Source of the DNA: Allobosea sp. 47.2.35
GTDB taxonomy: Bacteria > Pseudomonadota > Alphaproteobacteria > Rhizobiales > Beijerinckiaceae
Direction: 5' to 3'
Assembly (NCBI RefSeq): GCF_024655635.1
Contig: NZ_JANLGI010000003.1
Span: forward strand, 186,001 to 250,000
Length of the DNA stretch: 64,000 bases
The notes below the pieces were generated by a model, which was given only the letters and a program-made list of their open reading frames with translations, did no database searches and was not told where the DNA came from. Positions 53,810 through 63,540 of the stretch are shown here, piece by piece. Within the stretch, counting starts at the first letter, position 1; every line of letters starts with the position of its first letter. The position numbers were made by a program, and so were the translations under genes.

Positions 53810-54186
53810 GCGCCCCGCGTCTCCGTCATGAACACCTTCTGGACGATCTGCCAGCGGCTCTCGATCTTCAGGAGCGAAAGCAGGTCGGTGAAATAGCGCG
53901 GCGGCATCTGGCACTTCACCTTGACCAGCGCCAGCGTCGGCCCGACGAGATCGATGGTCAGGATATGGTCGTCGCGCTGCAGGCCCGCCGCCTGCGGCGC
54001 CGGCCGGTTGCGCACGGCGCCGAGCCAGGCATCGCGCGTCACGATCTGGATCGCGCCATCGTCACGCGCCGTGGTCAGGGCGCTGGTCGGATGGAAGACA
54101 TGGGCGAGCTTCTCGGCATCGCCCTCATAGAGCCCGTCGAGATAGGTCCGGACCGTCGCCTCGACGGCCTTGATGTCGGCGTTCAT
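53806..54186 (-). CDS. NTF2-like/lumazine-binding-type small protein in the cox operon
   Basis: The 126-aa protein resembles the nuclear-transport-factor-2 fold: VEATVRTYLDGLYEGDAEKLAHVFHPTSALTT, then DHILTIDLVGPTLALVKVKC and YFTDLLSLLKIESRWQIVQKVFMTE. Such proteins bind small hydrophobic ligands or act as isomerase-like enzymes. It is placed between coxD and coxE, where standard cox clusters have no gene, and its stop overlaps coxE by 4 bp. Its role in the cluster is unknown. Confidence 0.8.
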   Translation of the reverse strand: MNADIKAVEATVRTYLDGLYEGDAEKLAHVFHPTSALTTARDDGAIQIVTRDAWLGAVRNRPAPQAAGLQRDDHILTIDLVGPTLALVKVKCQMPPRYFTDLLSLLKIESRWQIVQKVFMTETRGA

Positions 54187-54220
54187 GGCAGCACCCTCTC
54201 GCTTCGTGATGCGGGAAGCC

Positions 54221-55141
54221 TTAGCGCCCCGCCTCCGCCTTGGCCCGATCCAGAAGTTCCTTCACCTGCGAGCCCTGCATCACCTGGATATCGTCCTGAT
54301 ACTTCAGCAGCGCCCCCAGCGTATCCGAAACGATGGCCGGATCGAGCGCCACCGCATCGAGCTCCACCAGCGCCGTCGCCCAGTCCAGCGTCTCGGCGAC
54401 GCCCGGCGCCTTGAACAGCTCCTCCTTGCGGATCGCCTGCACGAAGGCGACGAGCTGCTTCGAGAGCTTGGCCGGCGCATCCGGCACCTTCGCCTTCAGG
54501 ATCGCCAGCTCGCGCACCGCATCGGGATAGCCGACCCAGTGGTAGAGGCAGCGGCGCTTCAGCGCGTCATGGATCTCGCGGGTGCGGTTCGAGGTCAGAA
54601 TCACGATCGGCGGCTCGGCCGCCCGGATCGTGCCGAGCTCGGGAATCGTCACCTGCGCATCGGCCAGCACCTCGAGCAGGAAGGCCTCGAAAGCCTCGTC
54701 GGTCCGGTCGAGCTCGTCGATCAGCAGGATGGGAGCCCCGCCCTCCTGCGGCTCCAGAGCCTGCAGGAGCGGCCGCTTCACCAGATATTTCTCGGAGAAG
54801 ATGTCGCCTTCTAACCGCTCCCGATCTCCCGCAGCGCCGCCGGCCTCCGCCAACCGGATCGCCATCATCTGCCCGGCATAATTCCATTCGTAGACGGCGG
54901 AGGCGAGATCGAGCCCCTCGTAGCATTGCAAGCGTATCAGGCGCCTTCCAAGTCCTGCGGCCAGAACCTTCGCGATCTCGGTCTTGCCGGTACCGGCCTC
55001 GCCTTCCAGCAGCAGCGGCCGCTTCATCCGCAGCGCCAGGAACAGCACCGTCGCGAGCGCGCGGTCGGCGACATAGCCCTGCGACTGGAGCAGAGCGAGC
55101 GTGGCGTCGATGGATGCGGGGATACGGGAAGCGGTCAGCAT
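54221..55141 (-). CDS. coxD: CoxD-type MoxR AAA+ ATPase
   Basis: The 306-aa ATPase has a Walker A motif GEAGTGKT at residues 47-54, a Walker B region LLIDELDRTDEAFE, the sensor 1 LTSNRTREIHDAL and the sensor 2 region. It is the MoxR-type partner of CoxE; in Oligotropha CoxD is involved in building the Cu-S-Mo site of CO dehydrogenase. It has 34 bp to the next gene and is the fifth gene of the operon. Confidence 0.92.
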   Translation of the reverse strand: MLTASRIPASIDATLALLQSQGYVADRALATVLFLALRMKRPLLLEGEAGTGKTEIAKVLAAGLGRRLIRLQCYEGLDLASAVYEWNYAGQMMAIRLAEAGGAAGDRERLEGDIFSEKYLVKRPLLQALEPQEGGAPILLIDELDRTDEAFEAFLLEVLADAQVTIPELGTIRAAEPPIVILTSNRTREIHDALKRRCLYHWVGYPDAVRELAILKAKVPDAPAKLSKQLVAFVQAIRKEELFKAPGVAETLDWATALVELDAVALDPAIVSDTLGALLKYQDDIQVMQGSQVKELLDRAKAEAGR

Positions 55142-55224
55142 GTTCGATCTCTATCGCTCCTGCCCGGCCGAAGGAAGGCGTGGGAGACGAAGCCACCTGG
55201 CCGGCATTGCAAAACAACCACCCG

Positions 55225-55812
55225 TTATCGCGTTGACCAGGCGAACCACATCGCCACCAGCGCCATACCCACTGCGGCGCCTCGCCTGATCGCCCGCTCA
55301 CGCTTCGGGTGAAACAGAAATTGGCGCGCGGCATCCGCCCCCAGCACAAGCGCGGCATGGATCGTCGTCGCAATGACAACGAAGACCGCCGTCAGGAGAA
55401 GGACCTCGTCACGGGGCGCCGGCGCCGTCAGGAAGAGCGGAACGACGGCAATGTAGAAGACCGCCGCCTTGGGATTCAGCAGGTTGGTGATCAATCCGCG
55501 CCGGAACGACAAGGAGACCTCGCCACGAGCCTCGGGGAGCGGGTCACGCCATGCATCCCAGGCGAGCCAGAACAGATAACCCACACCGCTCCAGCGCAGC
55601 AGCCAGGCGACGGCGGGCATTCGTTCGCTCACCATCGCGAAGCCGAAGGCTGTGGCGAGCCCAAGCAGGGCAAGGCCGAGCGCGACGCCCGCCACGGCCG
55701 CCATTCCGCTGCGCCGGCCTCTCGCGAGGCTGAGCGCAACGAGATAGCCCATGTTCGGCCCAGGCGTGATTTCGGCCACGATCGCCGTCAGCACGAATTC
55801 CCAGAACCGCAC
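55225..55812 (-). CDS. LysE-family exporter between coxM and coxD
   Basis: The 195-aa membrane protein has the LysE pattern (AEITPGPNMGYLVALSLARGRRSGMAAVAGVALG) and six predicted helices. It is the fourth gene of the cox operon, 21 bp after coxM. A second LysE gene is found at 51614-52243 in the same operon; the two are only distantly alike in sequence, so they may handle different substrates or be unrelated to hydroxylase function. Confidence 0.87.
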   Translation of the reverse strand: MRFWEFVLTAIVAEITPGPNMGYLVALSLARGRRSGMAAVAGVALGLALLGLATAFGFAMVSERMPAVAWLLRWSGVGYLFWLAWDAWRDPLPEARGEVSLSFRRGLITNLLNPKAAVFYIAVVPLFLTAPAPRDEVLLLTAVFVVIATTIHAALVLGADAARQFLFHPKRERAIRRGAAVGMALVAMWFAWSTR

Positions 55813-55833
55813 AGAGCGAAAGCCGGACTAGCC

Positions 55834-56637
55834 TTACTTTCCCGTCGCCTGCGCCACGGCCTGCTTGGCCATCACGCCGATCAGATGGGCACGGTATTCG
55901 GCATCGGCATGGATGTCGCCATTGATGCCCTTGGCCGTGTGCTTCAGCCCGTCCAGCGATTTCGGCGCGAAGCGCGCCTTGAGAGCAGCCTCCGCTTCCG
56001 GCCAGCGGAAAACCCCGCCCTCGCCTGCGCCGGTCACGCTGACGCGGATATCGCTGCCGCGCTTGGCGACGAAGACGCCGACCATGGCATAGCGCGAGGC
56101 CGGGTTGCGGAACTTGGCATAGCCCGCCTTCGAGACCAGCGGGAACGAGACCTTGGTGATGATCTCGCCCTCGTCCAGCGCGGTCTCGTAGAGCCCGGTG
56201 AAGAATTCCTCGGCCGTCAGCTTGCGCTTGTTGGTGACGACCGTGGCGCCGAGCGCCAGCAGCGCCGCCGGATAATCCGCCGCCGGGTCGTTATTGGCGA
56301 CCGAGCCGCCGATCGTGCCGCGATGGCGCACATGCGGGTCGCCGATGCTGCCGGCGAGAAAGGCAAGCGCGGGGATCGCCTCCTGCACCTCGGCATTGGC
56401 CGCGACCTCGGCATGGGTCGTCATCGCGCCGATGACGAGGTTGCGGCCCTTGCGATTGATGCCCTTGAGATCGGGGCAGGCACCGAGATCGACGAGCGCG
56501 GTCGGCGAGGCCAGCCGCTGCTTCATCGTCGGCAGCAGGGTATGGCCGCCGGCCAGAAGCTTGGCGTCCTCCTTCTTGGCGAGCAGCGTCGCCGCCTGCC
56601 GGGCACTGGTGGGCTTGTGATAGGTGAAAGCGTACAT
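55834..56637 (-). CDS. coxM: CO-dehydrogenase-type medium (FAD) subunit
   Basis: The 267-aa subunit binds FAD and passes electrons from the Fe-S subunit. The FAD-binding motifs are AGGHTLLPTMKQRL (residues about 31-44) and RGTIGGSVANNDPAAD (about 110). It follows coxL with 17 bp between, giving S-L-M gene order, which is typical of form II clusters. Start at 56637 (MYAFTYHKPTSARQ). Confidence 0.92.
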   Translation of the reverse strand: MYAFTYHKPTSARQAATLLAKKEDAKLLAGGHTLLPTMKQRLASPTALVDLGACPDLKGINRKGRNLVIGAMTTHAEVAANAEVQEAIPALAFLAGSIGDPHVRHRGTIGGSVANNDPAADYPAALLALGATVVTNKRKLTAEEFFTGLYETALDEGEIITKVSFPLVSKAGYAKFRNPASRYAMVGVFVAKRGSDIRVSVTGAGEGGVFRWPEAEAALKARFAPKSLDGLKHTAKGINGDIHADAEYRAHLIGVMAKQAVAQATGK

Positions 56638-56654
56638 GGACCTGTCCTTTCAGC

Positions 56655-59018
56655 TCACTCGGCCGCCTGGCGGCTGATCGACTTCTGCGCCGCGCGCCAC
56701 ACCGCCTGCGGCGTCGCCGGCATCGCGATGTCCTCGTGGCCGAGCGCGTCGGTGATGGCGTTGATGACGGCGGGGGGCGAGGCGATGGCCCCGGCCTCGC
56801 CACAGCCCTTGATGCCCAGCGGGTTCGACGGGCATGGCGTCACGGTCATGCCGACATCGAAGGACGGCAGGTCGTCGGCGCGTGGCATGGTGTAATCCAT
56901 GAAGCTCGCCGTCACGAGCTGCCCGTCGGCATTGTAGCGCGCTCCTTCCAGCAGCGCCTGTCCGACGCCCTGGGCGATGCCGCCATGGACCTGCCCCTCG
57001 ACGATCATCGGGTTGATGACATTGCCGAAATCATCGACGGCGGCCCAGCGCTCGATCCGCGTCACGCCGGTATCGGGATCGATCTCGACCTCGCAGATAT
57101 GGACACCGGCCGGGAAGGTGAAGTTGGTCGGGTCGTAGAACGCCCCCTCCTTCAGCCCCGGCTCGAGCTCCTGCCCGTTGAACTTGTGCGCGACATAGGC
57201 CTGCAGCGCGCAGGAACCGAAATCGAGTTTGCGGTCGGTGCCCTTCACCGAGAAATGCCCGTCCGCGAAATCGATATCGGCCTCGTCGGCCTCCAGCACA
57301 TGGGCGGCGACCTTCTTGCCCTTGGCGATGACCTTGTCGAGGGCCTTGAAGATCGCGGACATGCCGACCGCGCCGGAGCGCGAGCCATAGGTCCCCATGC
57401 CCATCTGCACCTTGTCGGTATCGCCATGGATGATCGAGACATTGTCGATGGGGATGCCGAGCCGGTCCGAGACCAACTGGGCAAACGTCGTCTCATGGCC
57501 CTGGCCGTGGCTGTGCGAGCCGGTGAGCACCTCGACCGTACCGACCGGATTGACCCGGACCTCGGCCGATTCCCACAAACCCACGCCGGCGCCGAGCGAG
57601 CCGACCGCAGCGGACGGCGCGATGCCGCAAGCCTCGATATAGGAGGAGAAGCCGATGCCGCGCAGCTTGCCGGCGCGCGCCGAGTCGCGCTTGCGCTTGC
57701 CCAGTCCCTTGTAGTCGATCATCTCCAGCGCCTTCTTCAGCGAGGCGCCGTAATTGCCGGCATCGTACATCATGATGACCGGCGTCTGGTGCGGGAACTT
57801 CTTGATGTAGTTCAGCATCCGGAACTTGGCCGGGTCCTTGCCGAGCTGGCGCGCGGTGACCTCGACCAGCCGCTCGACCACGAAGGTCGCCTCCGGCCGC
57901 CCGGCGCCGCGATAGGCATCGACCGGGGCGGTGTTGGTATAGACGGCGTCGACCTCGCAATAGATCGCCGGGATGTCGTACTGGCCCGACAGCAGCGGCG
58001 CGTAGAGATAGGTCGGCACCGACGAGGAGAAGGTCGAGAGATAGGCGCCGAGATTGGCGGTGGTCTTGACCTTCATGCCGAGGATCTTGCCCTCGGCATC
58101 GGTCGCCAGTTCCGCATGGGTGACATGGTCGCGGCCATGCGCGTCGGAGAGGAAGGCTTCGGTCCGGTCCGCCGTCCATTTCACCGGCCGCCCGACCTTC
58201 TTTGCCGCCCAGACGCAGACCGTCTCCTCGGCATAGATGAAGATCTTCGAGCCGAAGCCGCCGCCGACATCAGGCGCGATCACGCGGAGCTTGTTCTCCG
58301 GCGCGATGCCGATGAAGGCCGAGAGCACGAGCCGCGCCACATGCGGGTTTTGGCTTGTCGTGTAGAGCGTGAAGATGCCCTCGCCCGAATCGTAATCGCC
58401 GACAGCCGCACGAGGCTCCATCGCGTTGGGCACGAGCCGGTTGTTGACCAGGTCGAGCCTGGTGACGTGCTTGGCCGCCTTGAAGGCCTTCTCGGTCGCG
58501 TCCTTGTCGCCGAGATGCCAGTTGAACACGCTATTGTCGGGCGCCTCGTCATGGACCACGGTCTTGGCGCCGATCGCCTTGGCGGTGTCGACCACCGCGG
58601 GCAGCTCCTGGTAATCGACCGCGATCGCCTCGGCCGCGTCGCGCGCCTGCGCCAGCGTCTCGGCCACGACGACCGCGACATGGTCGCCGACATAGCGCAC
58701 CTTGCCCTGCGCCAAGGCCGGATGCGGGCCGGCGCGCATCGGCGAGCCGTCCTTGTTGTGGATCATCCAGCCGCAGATCAAACCGCCGATCTTGTCGGTG
58801 GCGAGGTCGTCCCCGGTGAAGATGCCGAGCACGCCCGGCATGCCCGCGGCAGCCTTGGTGTCGATCGATTTGATCTTCGCATGCGCATGCGGCGAGCGCA
58901 GGAAATAAGCATGGGCCTGGCCCGGCCGGTTGACGTCGTCGGTATAGCGGCCCTGGCCGGTGATGAAACGGTGATCTTCCTTGCGGCGGACTGCGGCGCC
59001 GACTCCCGTGGCGGACAT
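56655..59018 (-). CDS. coxL: Form II CO-dehydrogenase-type large (molybdenum) subunit
   Basis: The 787-aa subunit carries the Mo active site. The signature AYRGAGR at residues 368-374 is that of form II CoxL; form I (proven CO dehydrogenases) has AYxCSFR, including the Cys that binds Cu. The presumed catalytic base lies at Glu741 in GCGEAGAIASPPAV. The GGGFGSK cofactor loop (in DVGGGFGSKIFI) is intact. Form II enzymes are suspected to oxidise other aldehyde-like or CO-like substrates, and their CO activity is disputed. It is the second gene after coxS. Start at 59018 with a gaggaacacc leader. Confidence 0.92.
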   Translation of the reverse strand: MSATGVGAAVRRKEDHRFITGQGRYTDDVNRPGQAHAYFLRSPHAHAKIKSIDTKAAAGMPGVLGIFTGDDLATDKIGGLICGWMIHNKDGSPMRAGPHPALAQGKVRYVGDHVAVVVAETLAQARDAAEAIAVDYQELPAVVDTAKAIGAKTVVHDEAPDNSVFNWHLGDKDATEKAFKAAKHVTRLDLVNNRLVPNAMEPRAAVGDYDSGEGIFTLYTTSQNPHVARLVLSAFIGIAPENKLRVIAPDVGGGFGSKIFIYAEETVCVWAAKKVGRPVKWTADRTEAFLSDAHGRDHVTHAELATDAEGKILGMKVKTTANLGAYLSTFSSSVPTYLYAPLLSGQYDIPAIYCEVDAVYTNTAPVDAYRGAGRPEATFVVERLVEVTARQLGKDPAKFRMLNYIKKFPHQTPVIMMYDAGNYGASLKKALEMIDYKGLGKRKRDSARAGKLRGIGFSSYIEACGIAPSAAVGSLGAGVGLWESAEVRVNPVGTVEVLTGSHSHGQGHETTFAQLVSDRLGIPIDNVSIIHGDTDKVQMGMGTYGSRSGAVGMSAIFKALDKVIAKGKKVAAHVLEADEADIDFADGHFSVKGTDRKLDFGSCALQAYVAHKFNGQELEPGLKEGAFYDPTNFTFPAGVHICEVEIDPDTGVTRIERWAAVDDFGNVINPMIVEGQVHGGIAQGVGQALLEGARYNADGQLVTASFMDYTMPRADDLPSFDVGMTVTPCPSNPLGIKGCGEAGAIASPPAVINAITDALGHEDIAMPATPQAVWRAAQKSISRQAAE

Positions 59019-59113
59019 GGTGTTCCTCCTCGCACGGCGCCTCTGCCGGGCGCCTCACTGCATGGAACGCGTGACGGATGGAGAACCTGCGCCCTGAGGG
59101 CGCACGGACGGCG

Positions 59114-59614
<501 letters not shown>

Positions 59615-59902
59615 GAGCATATCTCCTGTGACCCGTCTCTGACGTCGATCCGCCCTCTCCCCGGGACTGGACCGTGCTGAAGCCTAGGGAACGGCCGGCC
59701 TCATCAGGCAGGCTTTCCTTGGAACAGCTCAAAAATGAGTGTGGACCCGCGTTTTTCCGGGGTCAAGCGGGGCGAGGCGTTCGTAAAGCCCTGATTCTCG
59801 CCGAATTCCGGGAGATTTCGCCGCCCCGGCCTTCCTCTGGCGCATATTGGCGAAATCTTAATGAGCCGCTGTCAGGCTCTTCCGCGTGACAGGCCTTCCC
59901 GC

Positions 59903-61258
59903 ATGAGCGATTTCGTGCCTCTGATCATGGACCAGATCCAGCGTCGCCTGAGGGCGATCGGCTATGGGGAGGTGCAGCGCGAGCGCTTGCAGCGCTACCG
60001 GCCGCTCGTGGACCGGTTGATCGAGGGGCTGGTCCAGGCCGATTTCGAGCGGGCCTTCATCATCCACCCGCCGCTGCGCGATACGGTCCTCCCCGTTGCC
60101 GAGGCGCTTTACCCTGCCGAGGCGGCCCATTTCCGCCTGTTGTTCGTCGGCGCCTTCGACGCGACTTACCTCAACTCGATGGATCGGCTTTGCCAGCTCG
60201 AGCGGCAGGCCAATGTCCGTACCCGCGCCCGCGCCTCGATCGCCTTCTCGCTGGTGAGGGAGATCTGCCTGGCGAACCGCAAGCGATCGCTCGTCTCACC
60301 CGCGAAATTCGCCGAGGACATCTTCATCATCGAGCGAATCCTGACCTATGACGTCAACACGGCGATGACGATCAGCCAGGAGGTCGAGGCGAGCGACGCC
60401 CGGCGCCGCGCCGCCACGCTCGACGAGGCTGCCGTCAAGCTCCGGACCCGGATCGCCGACCTCGACGGCACGATCAGCGACGCCGTCGAGCAGTTCGTCA
60501 CGACAGCCGCCGAAACCGGGCGGACCACAAGCTTCATCAAGGACACCGTCGGAAAGGTCGCCAGCGCCTCGGTGGTTATCCGGGAAAAATCGCTCCAGAC
60601 CGCCGCCGCGACCGAGGAAATGTCGGCCAATATCGCCGATATCGGCCAGCGCGCCCGGCAAAGCCTGTCGATCACGCATCAAGCGGTGCTCGATGCCGGC
60701 GAGATGAACGAGGCGGTCGTCCGCCTGCGCGAAGCGACCGGCAGCATCGGCAAGGTCGTCGGCATGATCGCCGACATCGCAGCACAGACCAATCTGCTGG
60801 CGCTCAACGCCACGATCGAGGCCGCCCGCGCCGGTGAAGCGGGCCGTGGCTTCGCCGTCGTCGCCGCCGAGGTCAAATCGCTGGCGACCCAGACCGCGAG
60901 CGCGACTCAGGACATCGCCGGCCAGATCGCCGAGCTTGCGGCGAGCGCCGAGGCCTGCGGCACTCACGCCGCTGCCATCGCCGCCACGGTCGATGCCATC
61001 CGCCTCGATTCCGAAGCGATCTCGGAAGCTGTCACCCAGCAGAGCGCCGTCACCGCCTCGATCGCGCGCGACGCCGCCATGGTCGCCGACTCATCGGACG
61101 AGGCGATCGAAAGCGCCAATGCCGTCAATGGCAGCCTGGACATGACCCAGACCGCGCTGGAACGGGCCAACGCCGCTGCGGCCGGCATCGCGCTTCAGGT
61201 CGGCGCGGCCGAGGCCGCCGTGACCCAGGCGTTGGCCGCGCTGCGCGAAGCCTCCTGA
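59903..61258 (+). CDS. Chemoreceptor with globin-like N-terminal domain, next to the cox cluster
   Basis: The 451-aa soluble protein has an N-terminal helical domain (about residues 1-165) and a C-terminal MCP domain with the conserved tip [30 protein letters not shown]. The N-terminal segment [22 protein letters not shown] shares spacing with the F-helix of globin-coupled sensors (LFxGxYDxxY...IGxxH), but at the position of the heme-binding proximal His there is Glu (in QLERQ), so heme binding is uncertain. I use the ATG at 59903 ([16 protein letters not shown]); a shorter upstream ATG at 59861 adds 14 residues. It is divergent from coxS, which suggests it senses a gas or metabolite tied to that operon. 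Confidence 0.82.
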   Translation: MSDFVPLIMDQIQRRLRAIGYGEVQRERLQRYRPLVDRLIEGLVQADFERAFIIHPPLRDTVLPVAEALYPAEAAHFRLLFVGAFDATYLNSMDRLCQLERQANVRTRARASIAFSLVREICLANRKRSLVSPAKFAEDIFIIERILTYDVNTAMTISQEVEASDARRRAATLDEAAVKLRTRIADLDGTISDAVEQFVTTAAETGRTTSFIKDTVGKVASASVVIREKSLQTAAATEEMSANIADIGQRARQSLSITHQAVLDAGEMNEAVVRLREATGSIGKVVGMIADIAAQTNLLALNATIEAARAGEAGRGFAVVAAEVKSLATQTASATQDIAGQIAELAASAEACGTHAAAIAATVDAIRLDSEAISEAVTQQSAVTASIARDAAMVADSSDEAIESANAVNGSLDMTQTALERANAAAAGIALQVGAAEAAVTQALAALREAS

Positions 61259-61264
61259 GGCCGC

Positions 61265-61717
61265 TCAGCCCTCGCTGACCGCCTTGGCGAAATTGGCGAA
61301 GAATTCGTCGGCGAGCTTCTTCGAGACCGAATCGATCAGGCGCGAGCCGAGCTGCATCAGCTTGCCGCCGACCTGCGCCTCGACATCGTAGCGCAGCAGG
61401 GTCTGGCCGCCCTCCGCGTCGCTCAAGTGAACACGCGCCCCGCCCTTGGCGAAGCCGGCAATGCCACCCTCGCCCTCGCCCGAGATGCGATAACCGTTCG
61501 GCGGGTCGAGTTCGCTGAGCTCGACCTTGCCCTTGAAGGTCGCCTTCACCGGGCCGAGCTTGACCTTCACCACCGCCGAGAGATGCGTGTCGTCGTCCTT
61601 GGTGAGCTGCTCGCAGCCGGGAATGCAGGCCTTCAGCACCTCGGGGTCATTCAGCTTGGCCCAGACCACGTCCTTGGCGGCCGGCAATGTCGCCTCGCCG
61701 TTCATCGTCATCGCCAT
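61265..61717 (-). CDS. coxG: CoxG family SRPBCC protein
   Basis: The 150-aa protein is a START/SRPBCC-fold protein of the CoxG family: MNGEATLPAAKDVVWAKLNDPEVLKACIPGCEQL, then VELSELDPPNGYRISGEGEGGIAGFAKGGARV and LMQLGSRLIDSVSKKLADEFFANFA. CoxG recruits CO dehydrogenase to the membrane or binds hydrophobic ligands. It is transcribed in the operon direction but is separated from coxS by the divergent chemoreceptor gene, so it has its own promoter. Confidence 0.92.
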   Translation of the reverse strand: MAMTMNGEATLPAAKDVVWAKLNDPEVLKACIPGCEQLTKDDDTHLSAVVKVKLGPVKATFKGKVELSELDPPNGYRISGEGEGGIAGFAKGGARVHLSDAEGGQTLLRYDVEAQVGGKLMQLGSRLIDSVSKKLADEFFANFAKAVSEG

Positions 61718-61864
61718 GGCGTGTCTCCCGCATCAGGTCCCCGCGACACGGGCGATTGCGGCCGGCGCGGTTCGAAGGTTATCCAGTTCCCTATCCATGG
61801 TCGCAAAGCCCCCGCCTGCACAAGGGGCGTCCGGCATGGAGGCTCGGCAGATCCGGGAGAACCG

Positions 61865-63124
61865 ATGCTGGAACTCACCCTAGACGAACGTGCGATCGCC
61901 GGCGGCAGCAACGGCGAAGGCGCGGCCATGGCGATGCGGATCGTCGCCGAGGCCGCCCGCCTGATGGGCGCGCCGCGTCTGATCCCGGTCGCTTCCGCCC
62001 ATATCGACGGCGCGCTCTACCATGGCGATTCCGGCACGCTCTTCGCCGAGAAGCTGGTCGCGGGTGGGGCCCGCGTCGGCGTGCGCGCCAGCCTCAATGT
62101 CGGCTCGCTGGCACCGGCCGGCTGCGCCGCGATCCGTTTGCCGCCGCATGAGCGCGACATGGCCCGGCGGATGATGCGCGCCTATGAGGCGATGGGCTGC
62201 GAGCCGACCTGGACCTGCGCCCCCTATCAGGCCGGGCACAGGCCCGCGCAGGGCAGCGACGTCGCCTGGGGCGAATCCAACGCTGTGGTGTTCTGCAATT
62301 CGGTGCTGGGCGCCCGCACCAACCGCTATGGCGATTTCCTCGACATCGCCTGCGCCATCGCCGGCCGCGCCCCGGATTACGGGCTGCACCGCCCCGAGAA
62401 CCGGCTGGCGACCCTGCAGATCGATGTGCGCGGCCTCTCCCGCGAACTCCGCTCCTCCGACGTATTCTATCCCGTGCTCGGTACGATCCTCGGCCGTCGG
62501 GCCGGCAGCGACGTCGCCGTGATCGAGGGCCTGCAGGGCTGCACCAGCGAGGATCGGCTCAAGGCACTCGGCGCCGCCGCCGCCTCCACCGGCGGCGTCG
62601 GTCTCTTCCACGTCGCCGGCGTGACGCCAGAGGCCCCGGACGCCACAACCGCGCTGGGCGGCATGGCGCCCCACGAGACGATCCTGCTGACGCCGGGCGA
62701 CATCGCCGCCGCCCTCGCCCGCCTCTCTACGGCTGGGCCTACGGACCACGTCGATGCCGTCGCCATCGGCTCGCCGCATCTGTCGCTGGTCGAGGTCGAC
62801 GAACTCGAACGCCTCATGGCCGGGCGCAGGCTGAAGGTACCGCTCTACGCCAATACCGGCCGCCATGTCGTCGGCCCGCTGGAAGCACAGGGCCGGCGCG
62901 CAGCGCTGGAAGCGGCCGGCGTCGTCTTCGTCATCGACACCTGCGTCGTCGTCACCCCGATCCTGCCGGAGCTGGAGGGCGCGGTGCTGATGACCAATTC
63001 CGGCAAGTTCGCCCATTACGCCCCGGGCAATACCGGCTACGCCGTGACCTATGGCTCGCTCTCGGAATGCGTCGAGAGCGCGGTCGCCGGCCGGCTCGTC
63101 AGGGAAACCCGCGCATGGAGCTGA
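61865..63124 (+). CDS. Aconitase X large subunit (probable cis-3-hydroxy-L-proline dehydratase)
   Basis: The 419-aa protein is the catalytic domain of aconitase X (AcnX, DUF521): ASAHIDGALYHGDSG, PTWTCAPYQAG, AWGESNAVVFCNSVLGARTNRYGDFLD and CTSED. Cysteines in TCAPY, FCNS and CTS are the Fe-S or catalytic Cys candidates. Bacterial AcnX enzymes convert cis-3-hydroxy-L-proline to a pyrroline carboxylate. The stop overlaps the start of the small-subunit gene by 10 bp, so translation is coupled. The start at 61865 has a gggagaaccg leader. Confidence 0.85.
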   Translation: MLELTLDERAIAGGSNGEGAAMAMRIVAEAARLMGAPRLIPVASAHIDGALYHGDSGTLFAEKLVAGGARVGVRASLNVGSLAPAGCAAIRLPPHERDMARRMMRAYEAMGCEPTWTCAPYQAGHRPAQGSDVAWGESNAVVFCNSVLGARTNRYGDFLDIACAIAGRAPDYGLHRPENRLATLQIDVRGLSRELRSSDVFYPVLGTILGRRAGSDVAVIEGLQGCTSEDRLKALGAAAASTGGVGLFHVAGVTPEAPDATTALGGMAPHETILLTPGDIAAALARLSTAGPTDHVDAVAIGSPHLSLVEVDELERLMAGRRLKVPLYANTGRHVVGPLEAQGRRAALEAAGVVFVIDTCVVVTPILPELEGAVLMTNSGKFAHYAPGNTGYAVTYGSLSECVESAVAGRLVRETRAWS

Positions 63125-63525
63125 AGGCGGAGATCCTCCTGCCCGGCGATGCCGTCACCGGCACCTGCCTCGCACTCACGGCCCCGATCAGCTTCTGGGG
63201 CGGCGTCGATCCTACCAGCGGCGCGATCATCGATGCCCGCCATCCCGAGCGCGGGCAGAACATCGCCGGCCGCATCCTCGCCATGCCCGGCACGATCGGC
63301 TCGTCCTCGGCTTCGGCCGTGCTGCTGGAGCTGGTCCATGCCGGCAAGGCGCCGGCCGCGCTCCTGATGGATGCGCCGGATGCCATCCTCCTGCTCGGCC
63401 TCGTCGTCGCTCGCGAGATGGGCTGGCCCACGCCGCCGGCCTTCCGCCTGGCGGCAGCCGATCAGACGCTGCTCGCCGACCGCAGGATCGCGATCTCGGC
63501 TGAGGGTCGGATCAGCGTCGGTTAA
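63115..63525 (+). CDS. Aconitase X small (swivel) subunit
   Basis: The 136-aa protein is the AcnX swivelling domain (DUF126): LPGDAVTGTCLALTAPISFWGGVDPTSGAIIDARHPERGQNIAGRILAMPGTIGSSSASAVLLEL, with the conserved GTIGSSSAS serine loop. It completes the active site with the large subunit; the two-gene arrangement is the type II form. Start at 63115 (MELKAEILLPG), inside the end of the large-subunit gene. Confidence 0.87.
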   Translation: MELKAEILLPGDAVTGTCLALTAPISFWGGVDPTSGAIIDARHPERGQNIAGRILAMPGTIGSSSASAVLLELVHAGKAPAALLMDAPDAILLLGLVVAREMGWPTPPAFRLAAADQTLLADRRIAISAEGRISVG

Positions 63526-63540
63526 AGCTGGAGGCCGCCG

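Noticed and set aside
59830-59860. Possible sigma-54 promoter before the chemoreceptor (tggcgcatattggc)
   Set aside because: The GG and GC elements are 9, not 10, bases apart and the -24 element deviates from TGGCAC, so the spacing rule is broken.
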